Assembly (NCBI RefSeq): GCF_003344965.1
Contig: NZ_CP031194.1
Span: 3,472,001-3,536,000 of the forward strand
Direction of reading: 5' to 3'
DNA length: 64,000 nt
Source: Streptomyces paludis
Lineage (GTDB): Bacteria; Actinomycetota; Actinomycetes; Streptomycetales; Streptomycetaceae
The position numbers were made by a program, and so were the translations under genes. The notes beneath the pieces were generated by a model. The model made no database searches. It saw nothing but the letters and a program-made list of their open reading frames with translations, and had not been told where the DNA came from. Shown piece after piece: positions 35,929-45,276 of the stretch (position 1 is the stretch's first letter; each line of letters opens with the position of its first letter).

Positions 35929-37479
35929 ATGAGCGGCGGCGCGCAACGCTGGTGGCTGCTGGCGACCGTATCGGCCGGCCTGCTGATGATCACCGTGGAC
36001 ATGTCGGTGCTCTACACCGCCCTGCCCACCCTCACCCACGACCTGGGCGCGGACGCCTCCCAGAAGCTGTGGATCATCAACGCCTATCCGCTGGTGATGG
36101 CCGGGCTCCTGCTCGGCGCCGGCACCCTCGGCGACCGCGTCGGCCACAAGCGGATGTTCCTGGCCGGACTCGCCGTCTTCGGCCTCGCCTCCGGCGCCGC
36201 GGCCTTCGCACCGTCGGCCGCCACCCTGATCGCGGCCCGCGCCCTCCTCGCCGTGGGCGCCGCCGCCATGATGCCCGCCACCCTGTCGCTGGTGCGCACC
36301 ACCTTCCATGACGAGCGCGAACGCAATATCGCCATGGGGATCTGGGGCACGATGTCCGTCGTCGGCGCCGCTCTCGGGCCCGTACTCGGCGGCCTGCTCC
36401 TGAGCCACTTCTGGTGGGGCTCGGTCTTCCTGGTCAATGTGCCCGTGGTCGTCGTCGCGCTGGCGGCCGGCGCCGTACTCGCCCCCAGCGCCTCCGGCCG
36501 CTCCGACCGCCCCTGGGACGTGATCGCCTCCCTTCAGATCATGGCCGGTCTGGTGGGTCTCGTGTACGCCGTCAAGGAGATCACCAAGCCCGGCCCGGAC
36601 CTCCTCCACCTCATCCTGGCGCTGCTCGTCTCCGCCCTCGGATTCACCTTGTTCGTACGCCGGCAGCGCCGCCAGGAGCACCCGCTGCTGGACTTCGCCC
36701 TGCTGCGCCATCCGCGGATCCTGTCGGGCATCGTCGCCGCCGCGCTGGCCATGTTCGCCACCGCCGGTATCCAGCTGATCCTGACCCAGCGGCTCCAGCT
36801 GGTCCTGGACCTGACGCCCCTGCACGCGGGGCTGCTGGTGGCCGCGTTCGCCATCGGCTGTCTGCCCGCCGGCGTCATCGCGGGCGGAATCGCCCATCGC
36901 ACCGGCCCCCGCCCCCTCATCGTCGGCGGTCTCCTGGCCGGCACCGCCGGAGTGCTGCTCATCGTGCTCCTCACTCCCGGCGTGGCGCCCTTTCTCCGTA
37001 TCCATCCCGCCCACGAGGCATGGATCGTCCCGGGCCTCGTGGTGGCCGGTGCGGGCATCGGCCTGGCCATGACAGCCGCCTCCACGACGATCATGAGCAA
37101 CGCCCCCGTCGAGCGGGCCGGAATGGCCTCCTCCGTGGAAGAGGTCTCCTACGAACTCGGCAGCCTCTCCGGCGTCGCGCTCCTCGGCAGCGCCCTCACC
37201 TCCGTCTACACCGCCACCGTCCACCTCCCCGCGGGCGTGCCCGCCGCAGCCGAGGACAGCCTCGACCAGGCCCGGGTCACCGCCGCCGAACTGCCCGCTC
37301 CCCAGGCCGACAGCCTGCTGGCCGCCGCGCACACGGCCTTCGACAACGGCTACACGCTGACCTTGCTCATCGCGGCCGCCGCCCTGGCCGCGGGCGCCGC
37401 CTTCACCGCCACCCGCCTCTCCCGCCCCACCCCCGACCCGGTCGCCGGGGCGAACCCGCAGCCGGAGACCGTGGCGTAA
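35929..37479 (+). CDS. MFS drug exporter, DHA2 (14-TMS) family
   Basis: A 516-residue protein with about fourteen membrane helices. TVDMSVLYTALPTLTHDLGA resembles motif D1 and GDRVGHKRMFLAGL is motif A between helices 2 and 3. Motif C-like GPVLGGLLLSHFWWGSVF is that of drug:H+ antiporters such as QacA, EmrB and SmvA. It lies 126 bases after tetR on the same strand and is probably repressed by it. Substrate might be a toxic quaternary ammonium or phenolic compound also handled by the oxidase, which is inference. ATG 35929 has AAGGTGG upstream. Confidence 0.9.
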   Translation: MSGGAQRWWLLATVSAGLLMITVDMSVLYTALPTLTHDLGADASQKLWIINAYPLVMAGLLLGAGTLGDRVGHKRMFLAGLAVFGLASGAAAFAPSAATLIAARALLAVGAAAMMPATLSLVRTTFHDERERNIAMGIWGTMSVVGAALGPVLGGLLLSHFWWGSVFLVNVPVVVVALAAGAVLAPSASGRSDRPWDVIASLQIMAGLVGLVYAVKEITKPGPDLLHLILALLVSALGFTLFVRRQRRQEHPLLDFALLRHPRILSGIVAAALAMFATAGIQLILTQRLQLVLDLTPLHAGLLVAAFAIGCLPAGVIAGGIAHRTGPRPLIVGGLLAGTAGVLLIVLLTPGVAPFLRIHPAHEAWIVPGLVVAGAGIGLAMTAASTTIMSNAPVERAGMASSVEEVSYELGSLSGVALLGSALTSVYTATVHLPAGVPAAAEDSLDQARVTAAELPAPQADSLLAAAHTAFDNGYTLTLLIAAAALAAGAAFTATRLSRPTPDPVAGANPQPETVA

Positions 37480-37630
37480 TCCCCCGGCTCCCGCCTCCGG
37501 AGCCACCGACGGCCTGCGGTCCCGTACGTACACCGAAGGGTGCGGCCCGCCGGTCGACCACACCGTTCGGTGTACGACGGGACGCCCTCATCGGGACGAC
37601 GCGGCGCACCTTCCGGCCGTAGGCTGAGTC

Positions 37631-38197
37631 ATGCGGAAACTCATCTACGGCATGAACCTGACCCTGGACGGCTACATCGCCGCGGCCGGCGACGACATCG
37701 GCTGGAGCGGACCGCCGAGCCACGAGCTGTTCCAGTGGTGGCTCGACCACGAGCGGGCGAGCGGCCTGTCGCTGTACGGGCGCAAGCTGTGGGAGGCGAT
37801 GAGCTCCTACTGGCCGACCGGCGACCAGCAGCCGGGCGCCACCCCGGCGGAGATCGCGTTCGCGCGGACCTGGCGGGACACGCCGAAGGTGGTGTTCTCC
37901 TCGACGATCGACGAGGTCGACTGGAACACCCGCCTGGTCACCGGCGACGCGCTCGCCGAAATCACCCGTCTCAAGGCCGGGGACGGCGCCCCGATGAGCA
38001 TCGGCGGCGCGACACTCGCCGGAGCGGCCATGCGCGCCGGACTGATCGACGAGTACGTGATCGCCACCCACCCGGTCCTGGTCGGCAGCGGCACACCGTT
38101 CTTCACCGCACTGGACAGCTGGGTGAACCTGAACCTCCTGGAGACCCGGACGCTCCCCGGCGGCGTGGTCCTGACCAGATACGAGACTAAACACTGA
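37631..38197 (+). CDS. Dihydrofolate reductase/RibD C-terminal-like protein
   Basis: A 188-residue protein of the RibD_C family. It opens with RKLIYGMNLTLDGYIAA and has DTPKVVFSSTIDEVDW and MSIGGATLAGAAMRAGLIDEY, the NADPH-binding GGxxL pattern. Members are often called YyaP/YwjB-type reductases. The catalytic acid typical of DHFR is not obvious, so folate reduction is not assumed. The ATG at 37631 fits the family. It is convergent with dnaB and has its own promoter space. Confidence 0.86.
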   Translation: MRKLIYGMNLTLDGYIAAAGDDIGWSGPPSHELFQWWLDHERASGLSLYGRKLWEAMSSYWPTGDQQPGATPAEIAFARTWRDTPKVVFSSTIDEVDWNTRLVTGDALAEITRLKAGDGAPMSIGGATLAGAAMRAGLIDEYVIATHPVLVGSGTPFFTALDSWVNLNLLETRTLPGGVVLTRYETKH

Positions 38198-38269
38198 GCC
38201 ACGGCATCCACACGCCGGTCTCACCGGCATCAGCCGCGAGGCCCTCCGCACGGTCCCCACGGCCGGACA

Positions 38270-39751
38270 TCAGGTCTGCGCCATGTCCACGAAGCGCGAG
38301 TAGTGGCCCTGGAACGCGACCGTGATCGTGGCCGTGGGGCCGTTACGGTGCTTGGCGACGATGAGGTCCGCCTCGCCGGCGCGGGGGGATTCCTTTTCGT
38401 AGGCGTCCTCGCGGTGCAGCAGGATCACCATGTCCGCGTCCTGCTCGATGGAGCCGGATTCACGCAGGTCGGAGACCATCGGCTTCTTGTCCGTGCGCTG
38501 CTCGGGGCCACGGTTCAGCTGGGAGAGGGCGATGACCGGCAGTTCCAGTTCCTTCGCCAGGAGCTTGAGGTTTCGGGACATGTCCGAGACCTCCTGCTGG
38601 CGGTTCTCGGCGCGTTTCGAGCCGCCGGACTGCATGAGTTGCAGATAGTCGATGACCACGAGTTTGATGTCGTTCCGCTGCTTGAGGCGGCGGCACTTCG
38701 CGCGGATCTCCATCATCGAGAGGTTCGGGGAGTCGTCGATGTACAGGGGCGCCTGCGAGACATCGGGCATCCGGCGGGCCAGCCGGGTCCAGTCCTCGTC
38801 CGTCATCGTGCCGGAGCGCATGTGGTGCAGCGCCACCCGCGCCTCGGCCGAGAGCAGGCGCATCGCGATCTCGTTGCGCCCCATTTCCAGCGAGAAGATC
38901 ACGCTGGGCAGATTGTTCTTGATGGACGCGGCCCGGGCGAAGTCCAGCGCGAGCGTCGACTTGCCCATCGCGGGACGGGCCGCGATGACGATCATCTGGC
39001 CGGGGTGGAGGCCGTTGGTGAGGGAGTCGAAGTCGGTGAACCCGGTCGGCACACCGGTCATCTCGCCGTTGCGCGAGCCGATCGCCTCGATCTCGTCGAG
39101 CGCGCCCTCCATGATGTCGCCCAGCGGCAGATAGTCCTCGCTGGTCCGCTGCTCGGTGACGGCGTAGATCTCGGCCTGGGCGGAGTTGACGATCTCGTCG
39201 ACGTCCCCGTCGGCGGCGTATCCCATCTGCGTGATCTTCGTACCGGCCTCGACGAGCCGCCGGAGCACCGCCCGTTCGTGCACGATCTCCGCGTAGTACG
39301 ACGCGTTGGCCGCGGTGGGGACCGACTGGACGAGGGTGTGGAGGTACGAGGGGCCGCCGACGCGGGAGATCTCGCCGCGCTTGGTCAGCTCGGCGGCCAC
39401 CGTGATCGGGTCGGCCGGCTCGCCCTTGGCGTACAGGTCGAGGATCGCCTGGAAGACCGTCTCGTGCGCGGGCCGGTAGAAGTCATGGCCCTTGATGATC
39501 TCCACGACATCGGCGATCGCGTCCTTGGAGAGCAGCATGCCGCCGAGGACGGACTGCTCGGCGTCGAGATCCTGCGGGGGGACCCGCTCGAAGCCCTGGG
39601 ACCCGCCGCCGTCCCAGGAGCCGCCGTCGCCGCCCCGGTCGCGCTCGTCCCCCCTGCCCCGGCCCTCGCCTCTGCGCTGCCGGGAGACCGGCAGCCGGTC
39701 GCTGGGACCGGCGTCGGTCCAGGGGTCGTCCAATGGCTCGGGGATGCTCAC
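38270..39751 (-). CDS. dnaB: Replicative DNA helicase DnaB
   Basis: A 493-residue hexameric helicase. The first 55 residues are Arg/Gly/Asp-rich and disordered. The N-terminal domain begins at PPQDLDAEQSVLGGML; the RecA-like ATPase has Walker A ARPAMGKST near residue 225, KLVVIDYLQLM as Walker B and LSQLNRGPEQR as arginine-finger region. There is no intein. The GTG at 39751 follows AGGAGG, which decides the start over GTG 39766. The 400 bases upstream hold a DnaA-box cluster, so DnaA may control it. Confidence 0.97.
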   Translation of the reverse strand: MSIPEPLDDPWTDAGPSDRLPVSRQRRGEGRGRGDERDRGGDGGSWDGGGSQGFERVPPQDLDAEQSVLGGMLLSKDAIADVVEIIKGHDFYRPAHETVFQAILDLYAKGEPADPITVAAELTKRGEISRVGGPSYLHTLVQSVPTAANASYYAEIVHERAVLRRLVEAGTKITQMGYAADGDVDEIVNSAQAEIYAVTEQRTSEDYLPLGDIMEGALDEIEAIGSRNGEMTGVPTGFTDFDSLTNGLHPGQMIVIAARPAMGKSTLALDFARAASIKNNLPSVIFSLEMGRNEIAMRLLSAEARVALHHMRSGTMTDEDWTRLARRMPDVSQAPLYIDDSPNLSMMEIRAKCRRLKQRNDIKLVVIDYLQLMQSGGSKRAENRQQEVSDMSRNLKLLAKELELPVIALSQLNRGPEQRTDKKPMVSDLRESGSIEQDADMVILLHREDAYEKESPRAGEADLIVAKHRNGPTATITVAFQGHYSRFVDMAQT

Positions 39752-39898
39752 CGGCCACCTCCTCACGTCCGCTCAGCGGACCCTCGCCGTGCCACTCTTT
39801 GTACGGCACGACACTGACAAAACGAGAGGTCTGACTCCGGTTCCGGCGCGTCGGACGCCGGTCCACGGTAGGCCCGCGAGCGACGTCAGCCAATCTTG

Positions 39899-40160
39899 TT
39901 ATCCACAGGCCATGTGGACGAAGGACGAGATGCTGTGGAGAACTCCCGAGAACCTGTGCACGGACCGGGGGACGGCACTGTGGACAAAGTCATATCAACC
40001 TCAGCGCAACCCTTCTGAGCTGGGCTTTTTTCATCCACCGGCTGTGGGGAAGAAAAACTTTCCCGACTGGACCAAGATCAGAACAAACGGTCCGCCCCAC
40101 TGGCCCCGCCACGGCGTCGAGTAAGGATCAGTAAGGGATTGTGTCTCTTACCTGTGGAAG
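39899..40160. promoter_or_regulatory. DnaA-box cluster upstream of dnaB
   Basis: The dnaB-MATE spacer contains TTATCCACA (39899-39907), TGTGGACGA (39913-39921), TGTGGAGAA (39934-39942), TGTGGACAA (39979-39987, complement of TTGTCCACA), TCATCCACC (40031-40039), TGTGGGGAA (40043-40051) and TGTGGAAGA (40152-40160). Three are perfect or near-perfect Streptomyces DnaA boxes. The stretch is much more AT-rich than the flanking genes (for example GGGCTTTTTTCATCC). It is not oriC, since dnaA and dnaN are absent. It may regulate dnaB or bind excess DnaA. Confidence 0.65.
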
Positions 40161-40174
40161 ATTAGATTGAGTGC

Positions 40175-41512
40175 ATGACACAGGCTCCCGCGCCCTCCCG
40201 GCAGGACCGCCGCCGGCATGACCGCGAGATCGTCGCGCTCGCCGTCCCCGCCTTCGGCGCCCTTGTCGCCGAGCCCCTCTTCGTCCTGGTCGACAGCGCG
40301 ATCGTCGGCCATCTCGGCACCCCTCAGCTCGCCGGGCTGGCGGTGGCCGCCGCCCTGCTGACCACCGCCGTGAGCATCTTCGTCTTTCTCGCCTACGCCA
40401 CCACCGCGGCGGTCGCCCGGCGCGTCGGCGCGGGTGATCCGAAGGCGGCGATCCGGCAGGGCATGGACGGAATCTGGCTGGCCATGCTGCTCGGCGCCGG
40501 GGTCGTCGCCGTGACACTGCCCGCCGCGCCCTGGCTGATCGGCCTCTTCGGAGCATCGGACACCGCGACCCCGTACGCGATCACCTATCTGCGGATCTCC
40601 AGCTTCGGTATCCCCGCCATGCTCGTCGTGCTCGCCGCGACCGGGGTGCTGCGCGGCCTCCAGGACACCCGGACCCCGCTGTACGTCGCCATCGGCGGCT
40701 TCGGCGCCAACGCCGTGCTCAATGCCGTCCTGGTCTACGGGGCCGGGTTCGGTATCGCGGGCTCCGCCTGGGGCACGGTGATCGCCCAGTGCGCGATGGC
40801 CGCCGTCTATCTCGTGGTTGTCGTACGAGGAGCGCGGCGGCATGGCGCTTCCCTGCGCCCGGACGCCGCCGGGATACGGGCGAGCGCCCAGGCCGGCGCG
40901 CCCCTGCTGATCCGTACGCTCTCGCTGCGGGCGGTGCTGCTGATCGCCACCGCGGTCGCCGCCCGGCTCGGGGACACGGAGATCGCCGCCCATCAGATCG
41001 TGCTGTCCCTGTGGAGTCTCACGGCCTTCGCGCTCGACGCCATCGCCATAGCCGGGCAGGCCCTCATAGGCCGCTGCCTCGGCGCGGGGGACACCGCGGG
41101 CGCCCGGGAGATCTGCCGCCGTATGGTCCAGTGGGGCATCGCGTCCGGAGTGCTGCTCGGCGCGCTGATCGTGCTGACGCGCCCGCTCTTCATCCCACTG
41201 TTCACGGGCGACCCGGCGGTACGCGACACCCTGCTGCCCGCGCTGATCGTGGTGGCCGTGACCCAGCCGGTGGCCGGGATCGTCTTCGTCTGGGACGGAG
41301 TGCTGATGGGCGCGGGAGACGGCCCGTATCTCGCCCGGGCCATGCTGGTGACGCTGGCCGTGTTCGCCCCGGTCGCGCTGCTCGTTCCCCGCCTCGGCGG
41401 CGGACTGACGGCCCTCTGGTGGACCATGGGGCTGATGATGGCGGTCCGCCTGCTGACGCTCTGGCTGCGCACACGATCCGGACGCTGGCTGGTGACGGGA
41501 GCGACCCGCTGA
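40175..41512 (+). CDS. MATE-family efflux transporter (DinF-like)
   Basis: A 445-residue protein with twelve hydrophobic helices in two MATE halves. The first half begins at IVALAVPAFGALVAEPLF and has VDSAIVGHLGT; the second has AHQIVLSLWSLTAFALDAIAIAGQALIGRCLG, typical of the DinF subfamily. It exports cationic compounds by Na+ or H+ antiport; the substrate is not known. It diverges from dnaB across the DnaA-box cluster and converges with the rplI operon. Confidence 0.93.
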   Translation: MTQAPAPSRQDRRRHDREIVALAVPAFGALVAEPLFVLVDSAIVGHLGTPQLAGLAVAAALLTTAVSIFVFLAYATTAAVARRVGAGDPKAAIRQGMDGIWLAMLLGAGVVAVTLPAAPWLIGLFGASDTATPYAITYLRISSFGIPAMLVVLAATGVLRGLQDTRTPLYVAIGGFGANAVLNAVLVYGAGFGIAGSAWGTVIAQCAMAAVYLVVVVRGARRHGASLRPDAAGIRASAQAGAPLLIRTLSLRAVLLIATAVAARLGDTEIAAHQIVLSLWSLTAFALDAIAIAGQALIGRCLGAGDTAGAREICRRMVQWGIASGVLLGALIVLTRPLFIPLFTGDPAVRDTLLPALIVVAVTQPVAGIVFVWDGVLMGAGDGPYLARAMLVTLAVFAPVALLVPRLGGGLTALWWTMGLMMAVRLLTLWLRTRSGRWLVTGATR

Positions 41513-41547
41513 TCCGGTCGGGATTTTCCAGCCGGGACATTCGGAGG

Positions 41548-41561
41548 GTTTCACGTGAAAC
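41548..41561. promoter_or_regulatory. parS: parS (first of a pair)
   Basis: Exact GTTTCACGTGAAAC between the convergent MATE and rplI genes; 14 bases separate it from the next copy. Confidence 0.95.
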
Positions 41562-41575
41562 ATCCGCCTTGGATG

Positions 41576-41589
41576 GTTTCACGTGAAAC
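41576..41589. promoter_or_regulatory. parS: parS (second of a pair)
   Basis: Exact GTTTCACGTGAAAC, with start points 28 bases after those of the first copy. The spacing places both on nearly the same DNA face. Confidence 0.95.
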
Positions 41590-41608
41590 CAGCCTCCGTG
41601 AACAGAGT

Positions 41609-41643
41609 GAGAGGGCCGCATCCCGGTGGGATGCGGCCCTCTC
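41609..41643. terminator. Bidirectional terminator between MATE and rplI genes
   Basis: GAGAGGGCCGCATCCC (41609-41624) pairs perfectly with GGGATGCGGCCCTCTC (41628-41643) around a 3-base loop. It sits 23 bases beyond the rplI stop and serves as terminator for either direction. Confidence 0.9.
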
Positions 41644-41665
41644 CATGCTCTGCCGAGCGCAGCGG

Positions 41666-42112
41666 TTACGCGGCGATGACCTCGATGCCGAGCTTCGCGG
41701 CGACCTCGGGGTGCAGACGCACGGACACCTGGTGCGAGCCCAGGGTCTTGATCGGCGAGCCCAGCTCGATACGGCGCTTGTCGACGTCCGGGCCACCGGC
41801 GGACTTGATCGCCGAAGCGAGGTCAGCCGGGGTGACGGAGCCGAAGAGGCGGCCGGCGTCGCCGGAGCGAACGGCCAGACGCACCTTCACGCCTTCGAGG
41901 CGGGCCTTGATCTCGTTGGCCTGCTCGATGGTCGCGATCTCGTGGATCTTACGGGCGCGGCGGATCTGCGCCACGTCCTTCTCGCCGCCCTTGGTCCAGC
42001 GGATCGCAAAACCGCGCGGGACCAGGTAGTTGCGAGCGTAGCCGTCCTTGACGTCCACGACATCGCCGGCGGCACCGAGGCCGGAGACCTCGTGGGTGAG
42101 GATGATCTTCAT
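41666..42112 (-). CDS. rplI: Ribosomal protein bL9
   Basis: A 148-residue L9. [34 protein letters not shown] in pieces is the N-terminal rRNA-binding domain; a long helix leads to the C-terminal domain ending in [20 protein letters not shown] and KLGIEVI. It binds 23S rRNA near the L1 stalk. Last gene of rpsF-ssb-rpsR-rplI, 18 bases after rpsR. Confidence 0.98.
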   Translation of the reverse strand: MKIILTHEVSGLGAAGDVVDVKDGYARNYLVPRGFAIRWTKGGEKDVAQIRRARKIHEIATIEQANEIKARLEGVKVRLAVRSGDAGRLFGSVTPADLASAIKSAGGPDVDKRRIELGSPIKTLGSHQVSVRLHPEVAAKLGIEVIAA

Positions 42113-42130
42113 GATTCGGTCACCCTTCCC

Positions 42131-42367
42131 TTATCGCGCGGTGGACGTGTAGGGCAGCAGCGCCATCTCACGGCTGTTCTTGACGGCCGTGGCGACGTCA
42201 CGCTGGTGCTGCGTGCAGTTGCCGGTGACGCGGCGGGCACGGATCTTGCCGCGGTCGGAAATGAACTTCCGCAGCATGTTCGTGTCCTTGTAGTCCACGT
42301 ACTGGGTCTTGTCCTTGCAGAATGCGCAGACCTTCTTCTTAGGCTTGCGCACAGGCGGCTTCGCCAT
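42131..42367 (-). CDS. rpsR: Ribosomal protein bS18, zinc-binding (C+) form
   Basis: A 78-residue S18. [15 protein letters not shown] carries a CxxC pair and [12 protein letters not shown] supplies another Cys and His, so this is the zinc-ribbon C+ form. The [17 protein letters not shown] block is the rRNA-binding core. In actinobacteria a Zur-controlled C- paralogue elsewhere usually replaces it when zinc is scarce. It partners with S6 in the 30S platform, hence its link to rpsF. Confidence 0.97.
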   Translation of the reverse strand: MAKPPVRKPKKKVCAFCKDKTQYVDYKDTNMLRKFISDRGKIRARRVTGNCTQHQRDVATAVKNSREMALLPYTSTAR

Positions 42368-42410
42368 GGTGTTTCTCCTGTGTGATCAAGAAGTGGGGTG
42401 CGAGCCCGCC

Positions 42411-43013
42411 CTAGAAGGGCGGCTCGTCCGAGTAGCCGCCGCCGGAGCTTCCGCCCCAGCCGCCGCCTCCGCTGCCACCGCTCTGCGGCTGCTGACCGCC
42501 GCCGGCCGGCGCACTGGTCGCCCACGGGTCGTCGGCGGGAGCACCGCCGCCGCCCTGCTGGCCACCGCCGCCGGAGCCACCGCCCCAGCTGCCGCCGCCC
42601 TGCTGGCCGCCGCCGCCGTAGCCACCCTGGCCACCCTGACCACCGCGGCCGGTGGTCTTGGTGACCTTGGCCGTGGCGCTCTTGAGACTGGGACCGACCT
42701 CTTCGACGTCCAGCTCGTAGACCGTGCGCTTGACGCCCTCACGGTCCTCGTAGGACCGCTGCTTCAGCCGGCCCTGCACGACGACGCGCATGCCTCGCTG
42801 GAGCGACTCCGCGACGTTCTCCGCCGCCTGACGCCAGACCGAGCAGGTGAGGAAGAGGCCCTCACCGTCCTTCCACTCATTGGTCTGCCTGTCGAAGATG
42901 CGGGGAGTGGACGCGACACGGAACTTCGCGACCGCCGCACCGGACGGGGTGAAGCGCAGCTCGGGGTCGTCGACGAGATTGCCGACGACCGTGATCACGG
43001 TCTCGCCTGCCAT
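42411..43013 (-). CDS. ssb: Single-stranded DNA-binding protein
   Basis: A 200-residue SSB. The OB fold fills residues 1-115 ([40 protein letters not shown]). A glycine/glutamine-rich linker of about 75 residues follows, and the acidic tip SDEPPF ends the protein, ready to recruit replication and repair partners. It lies between rpsF and rpsR, as in most bacteria. Many actinomycetes encode a second SSB elsewhere; this is the essential type by position. Confidence 0.97.
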   Translation of the reverse strand: MAGETVITVVGNLVDDPELRFTPSGAAVAKFRVASTPRIFDRQTNEWKDGEGLFLTCSVWRQAAENVAESLQRGMRVVVQGRLKQRSYEDREGVKRTVYELDVEEVGPSLKSATAKVTKTTGRGGQGGQGGYGGGGQQGGGSWGGGSGGGGQQGGGGAPADDPWATSAPAGGGQQPQSGGSGGGGWGGSSGGGYSDEPPF

Positions 43014-43087
43014 GGGTGAACCTCTCGGCGGGGATTGCTTCTGGCTGCTTGCTGCTACTCGGACCCGATGACCTCTGAGCTAGACGC

Positions 43088-43378
43088 TCAGTGGGTCTCG
43101 GGGCGGAGGACCTTGGTCCGGAGGACCGACTCGTTCAGGTTCATCTGTCGGTCGAGCTCCTTGACGACCGCAGGCTCGGCCTGAAGGTCGATGACCGAGT
43201 AGATGCCCTCGGGCTTCTTCTTGATCTCGTAAGAGAGACGACGACGGCCCCAGGTGTCGACCTTCTCGACCTTTCCGTTGCCCTCACGGACGACGGAGAG
43301 GAAGTTCTCGATCAGCGGGGAGACAGCGCGCTCCTCGAGATCGGGGTCGAGGATGACCATCACCTCGTAGTGACGCAT
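43088..43378 (-). CDS. rpsF: Ribosomal protein bS6
   Basis: A 96-residue S6, [19 protein letters not shown] at the start and [12 protein letters not shown] at the end, lacking the long acidic tail of E. coli S6. First gene of the rpsF-ssb-rpsR-rplI operon. The ATG at 43378 is preceded by AAAGGAGGTGGGTTCC on the minus strand, a very strong Shine-Dalgarno. Its 5' region (to about 43500) probably has the operon promoter. Confidence 0.97.
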
Positions 43379-43654
43379 GTGGAACCCACCTCCTTTGGAC
43401 TCAGCGGCCACGGTCGTTCCGTGGCAGGAGGGTCGTGATGCGTAGCAACGGTATCCGCGGCCACTGACAATCCGGCTCGGAGTACGAGGGATCGCTACTG
43501 GCCTGGGCAGACACCGGTGCAGACGGTACAGACTACCCGCACACCGGCTTCCGGTTGAAATCCGGCTGCCCTTGGCCGCAATCTGTACACATCGGGTGTG
43601 CGCGGTGCCACGAGGCGCCGCCGCCGGCAGGCCCACAGGGCCAGGAGGTGCCTC

Positions 43655-43969
43655 ATGGCACAGGCAATGCGACCGAACTCCTCCAACTCTCTCCTCGCCA
43701 CCGACGGGAAACCCCATCCCCTCCAGGACACCCTGGTGGCGGTCACGCTCACGCTGGGTCTTCTCGCCTTCGTCTCCGCGTTCTTCCGGGATCTGCATCT
43801 GCTGAGCTCGTGGGCGGGGCTCGTCGGGATCCTGACCGGCGCGTACGGCCAGTTCATCTCCGTGACCACCCGGGAACGGTTCCTGACGATCATCGGGCTG
43901 GGGGCCGCGGCCGTCGGCTTCTTCCTCGGTATGGCCCACGGCGGTCTCTTCGGCGGGGTCATCGGGTAA
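43655..43969 (+). CDS. Small conserved-type membrane protein
   Basis: A 104-residue protein of unknown function. After a polar start ([20 protein letters not shown]) come three hydrophobic helices: [37 protein letters not shown], and [22 protein letters not shown]. The ATG at 43655 has an excellent AGGAGGTG upstream. It is divergent from rpsF. The [13 protein letters not shown]-terminus is unlike any named family that I recognise. Confidence 0.8.
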
Positions 43970-44100
43970 CGGCGGCGCCCGTACGAGCCGTCCACTCCGC
44001 CCCGGGGCCAAACGGGGCGCTCCCTCCGGCGCAGTAGGCTTCGGCGCGAGAGCCGGAGCCCCTGTATCCATGGGGACACACCTGCCGAGGAGCGCCCCGT

Positions 44101-45219
44101 ATGAGCCTGACCCTGAGGACCATCAGCCGTGAGCAGCATCTGGCATACATCCAGAGCCTGCCCGCGGCGAGTCACTGCCAGGTCCCGGCATGGGCTGACG
44201 TCAAGACGGAGTGGCGCTCCGAGAACCTGGGCTGGTTCGACAAGAACGACCAGCTCGTCGGTGCCGGACTCGTGCTCTACCGTCAGCTGCCCAAGATCAA
44301 GCGCTATCTGGCCTATCTGCCCGAGGGCCCGGTGCTGAACTGGTACGCGCCCAATCTCGACGAGTGGCTTCAGCCGATGCTGGCGCATCTGAAGCACCAG
44401 GGCGCCTTCTCGGTGAAGATGGGCCCGCCGGTGGTCATTCGCCGCTGGAACGCGGCGGCGATCAAGTCCGGCATTCAGGATCCGGATGTCAAGCGGCTGC
44501 GCGATGTGGAGGCTTCGCACATCGAGCCGCGCGCCTTCGAGGTGTCGGACCGGCTGCGCAAGATGGGCTGGCAGCAGGGCGAGGACGGCGGTGCCGGATT
44601 CGGTGACGTACAGCCGCGCTATGTCTTCCAGGTGCCCTTGGCGAACCGCTCGCTGGACGATGTCCTCAAGGGCTTCAACCAGCTGTGGCGACGCAATATC
44701 AAGAAGGCCGAGAAGGCCGGCGTCGATGTCGTCCAGGGCAGTTACGAGGACCTGGCCGAGTGGCAGCGGCTGTACGAGATCACGGCCGAGCGGGACCGCT
44801 TCCGGCCGCGCCCGCTGTCGTACTTCCAGCGCATGTGGTCGGTTCTGAACACCGAGGACCCGAACCGGATGCGCCTCTACTTCGCCCGCCACGAGGGCGA
44901 GAACGTGGCCGCGGCGACGATGCTGATCGTCGGCGGGCATGTCTGGTACTCGTACGGCGCCTCCGCGAATCACAAGCGCGAGGTGCGCCCGTCGAACGCG
45001 ATGCAGTGGCGGATGCTGCGGGACGCCTATGCGATGGGCGCGACGGTCTACGACCTGCGCGGTATCTCGGACTCACTGGACGAGACGGATCATCTCTTCG
45101 GCCTGATCCAGTTCAAGGTGGGAACCGGCGGCGAGGCCGTCGAGTACATCGGCGAGTGGGATTTCCCGCTCAACAAGCTGCTTCACAAGGCGCTCGACAT
45201 GTATATGTCGCGCCGCTGA
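44101..45219 (+). CDS. femX: FemX-type lipid II:glycine transferase (FemABX family)
   Basis: A 372-residue FemABX protein. It shows the two GNAT-like subdomains of this family: the N-terminal [20 protein letters not shown] and the C-terminal [47 protein letters not shown] and [25 protein letters not shown]. In Streptomyces FemX adds the first Gly to the lysine-type/LL-DAP peptidoglycan stem using Gly-tRNA. GAGGAG precedes the ATG. The next gene is racemase-like and may be co-transcribed, 57 bases away. Confidence 0.93.
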
Positions 45220-45276
45220 CGTCAAGACTCTCCTTTTCTGAATACATCGCAGCCAAGAGAAAGGTCCCGGACCGGC

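Noticed and set aside
34900..37563. Minus-strand open frame of 887 codons opposite tetR and the MFS exporter
   Set aside because: Antisense shadow of the DHA2 exporter; glycine/glutamine/aspartate-rich with no homology.
39899..40160. Possible oriC
   Set aside because: DnaA boxes are present but only about seven, and dnaA, dnaN, rpmH are not adjacent. Gene order puts oriC beyond the right edge.
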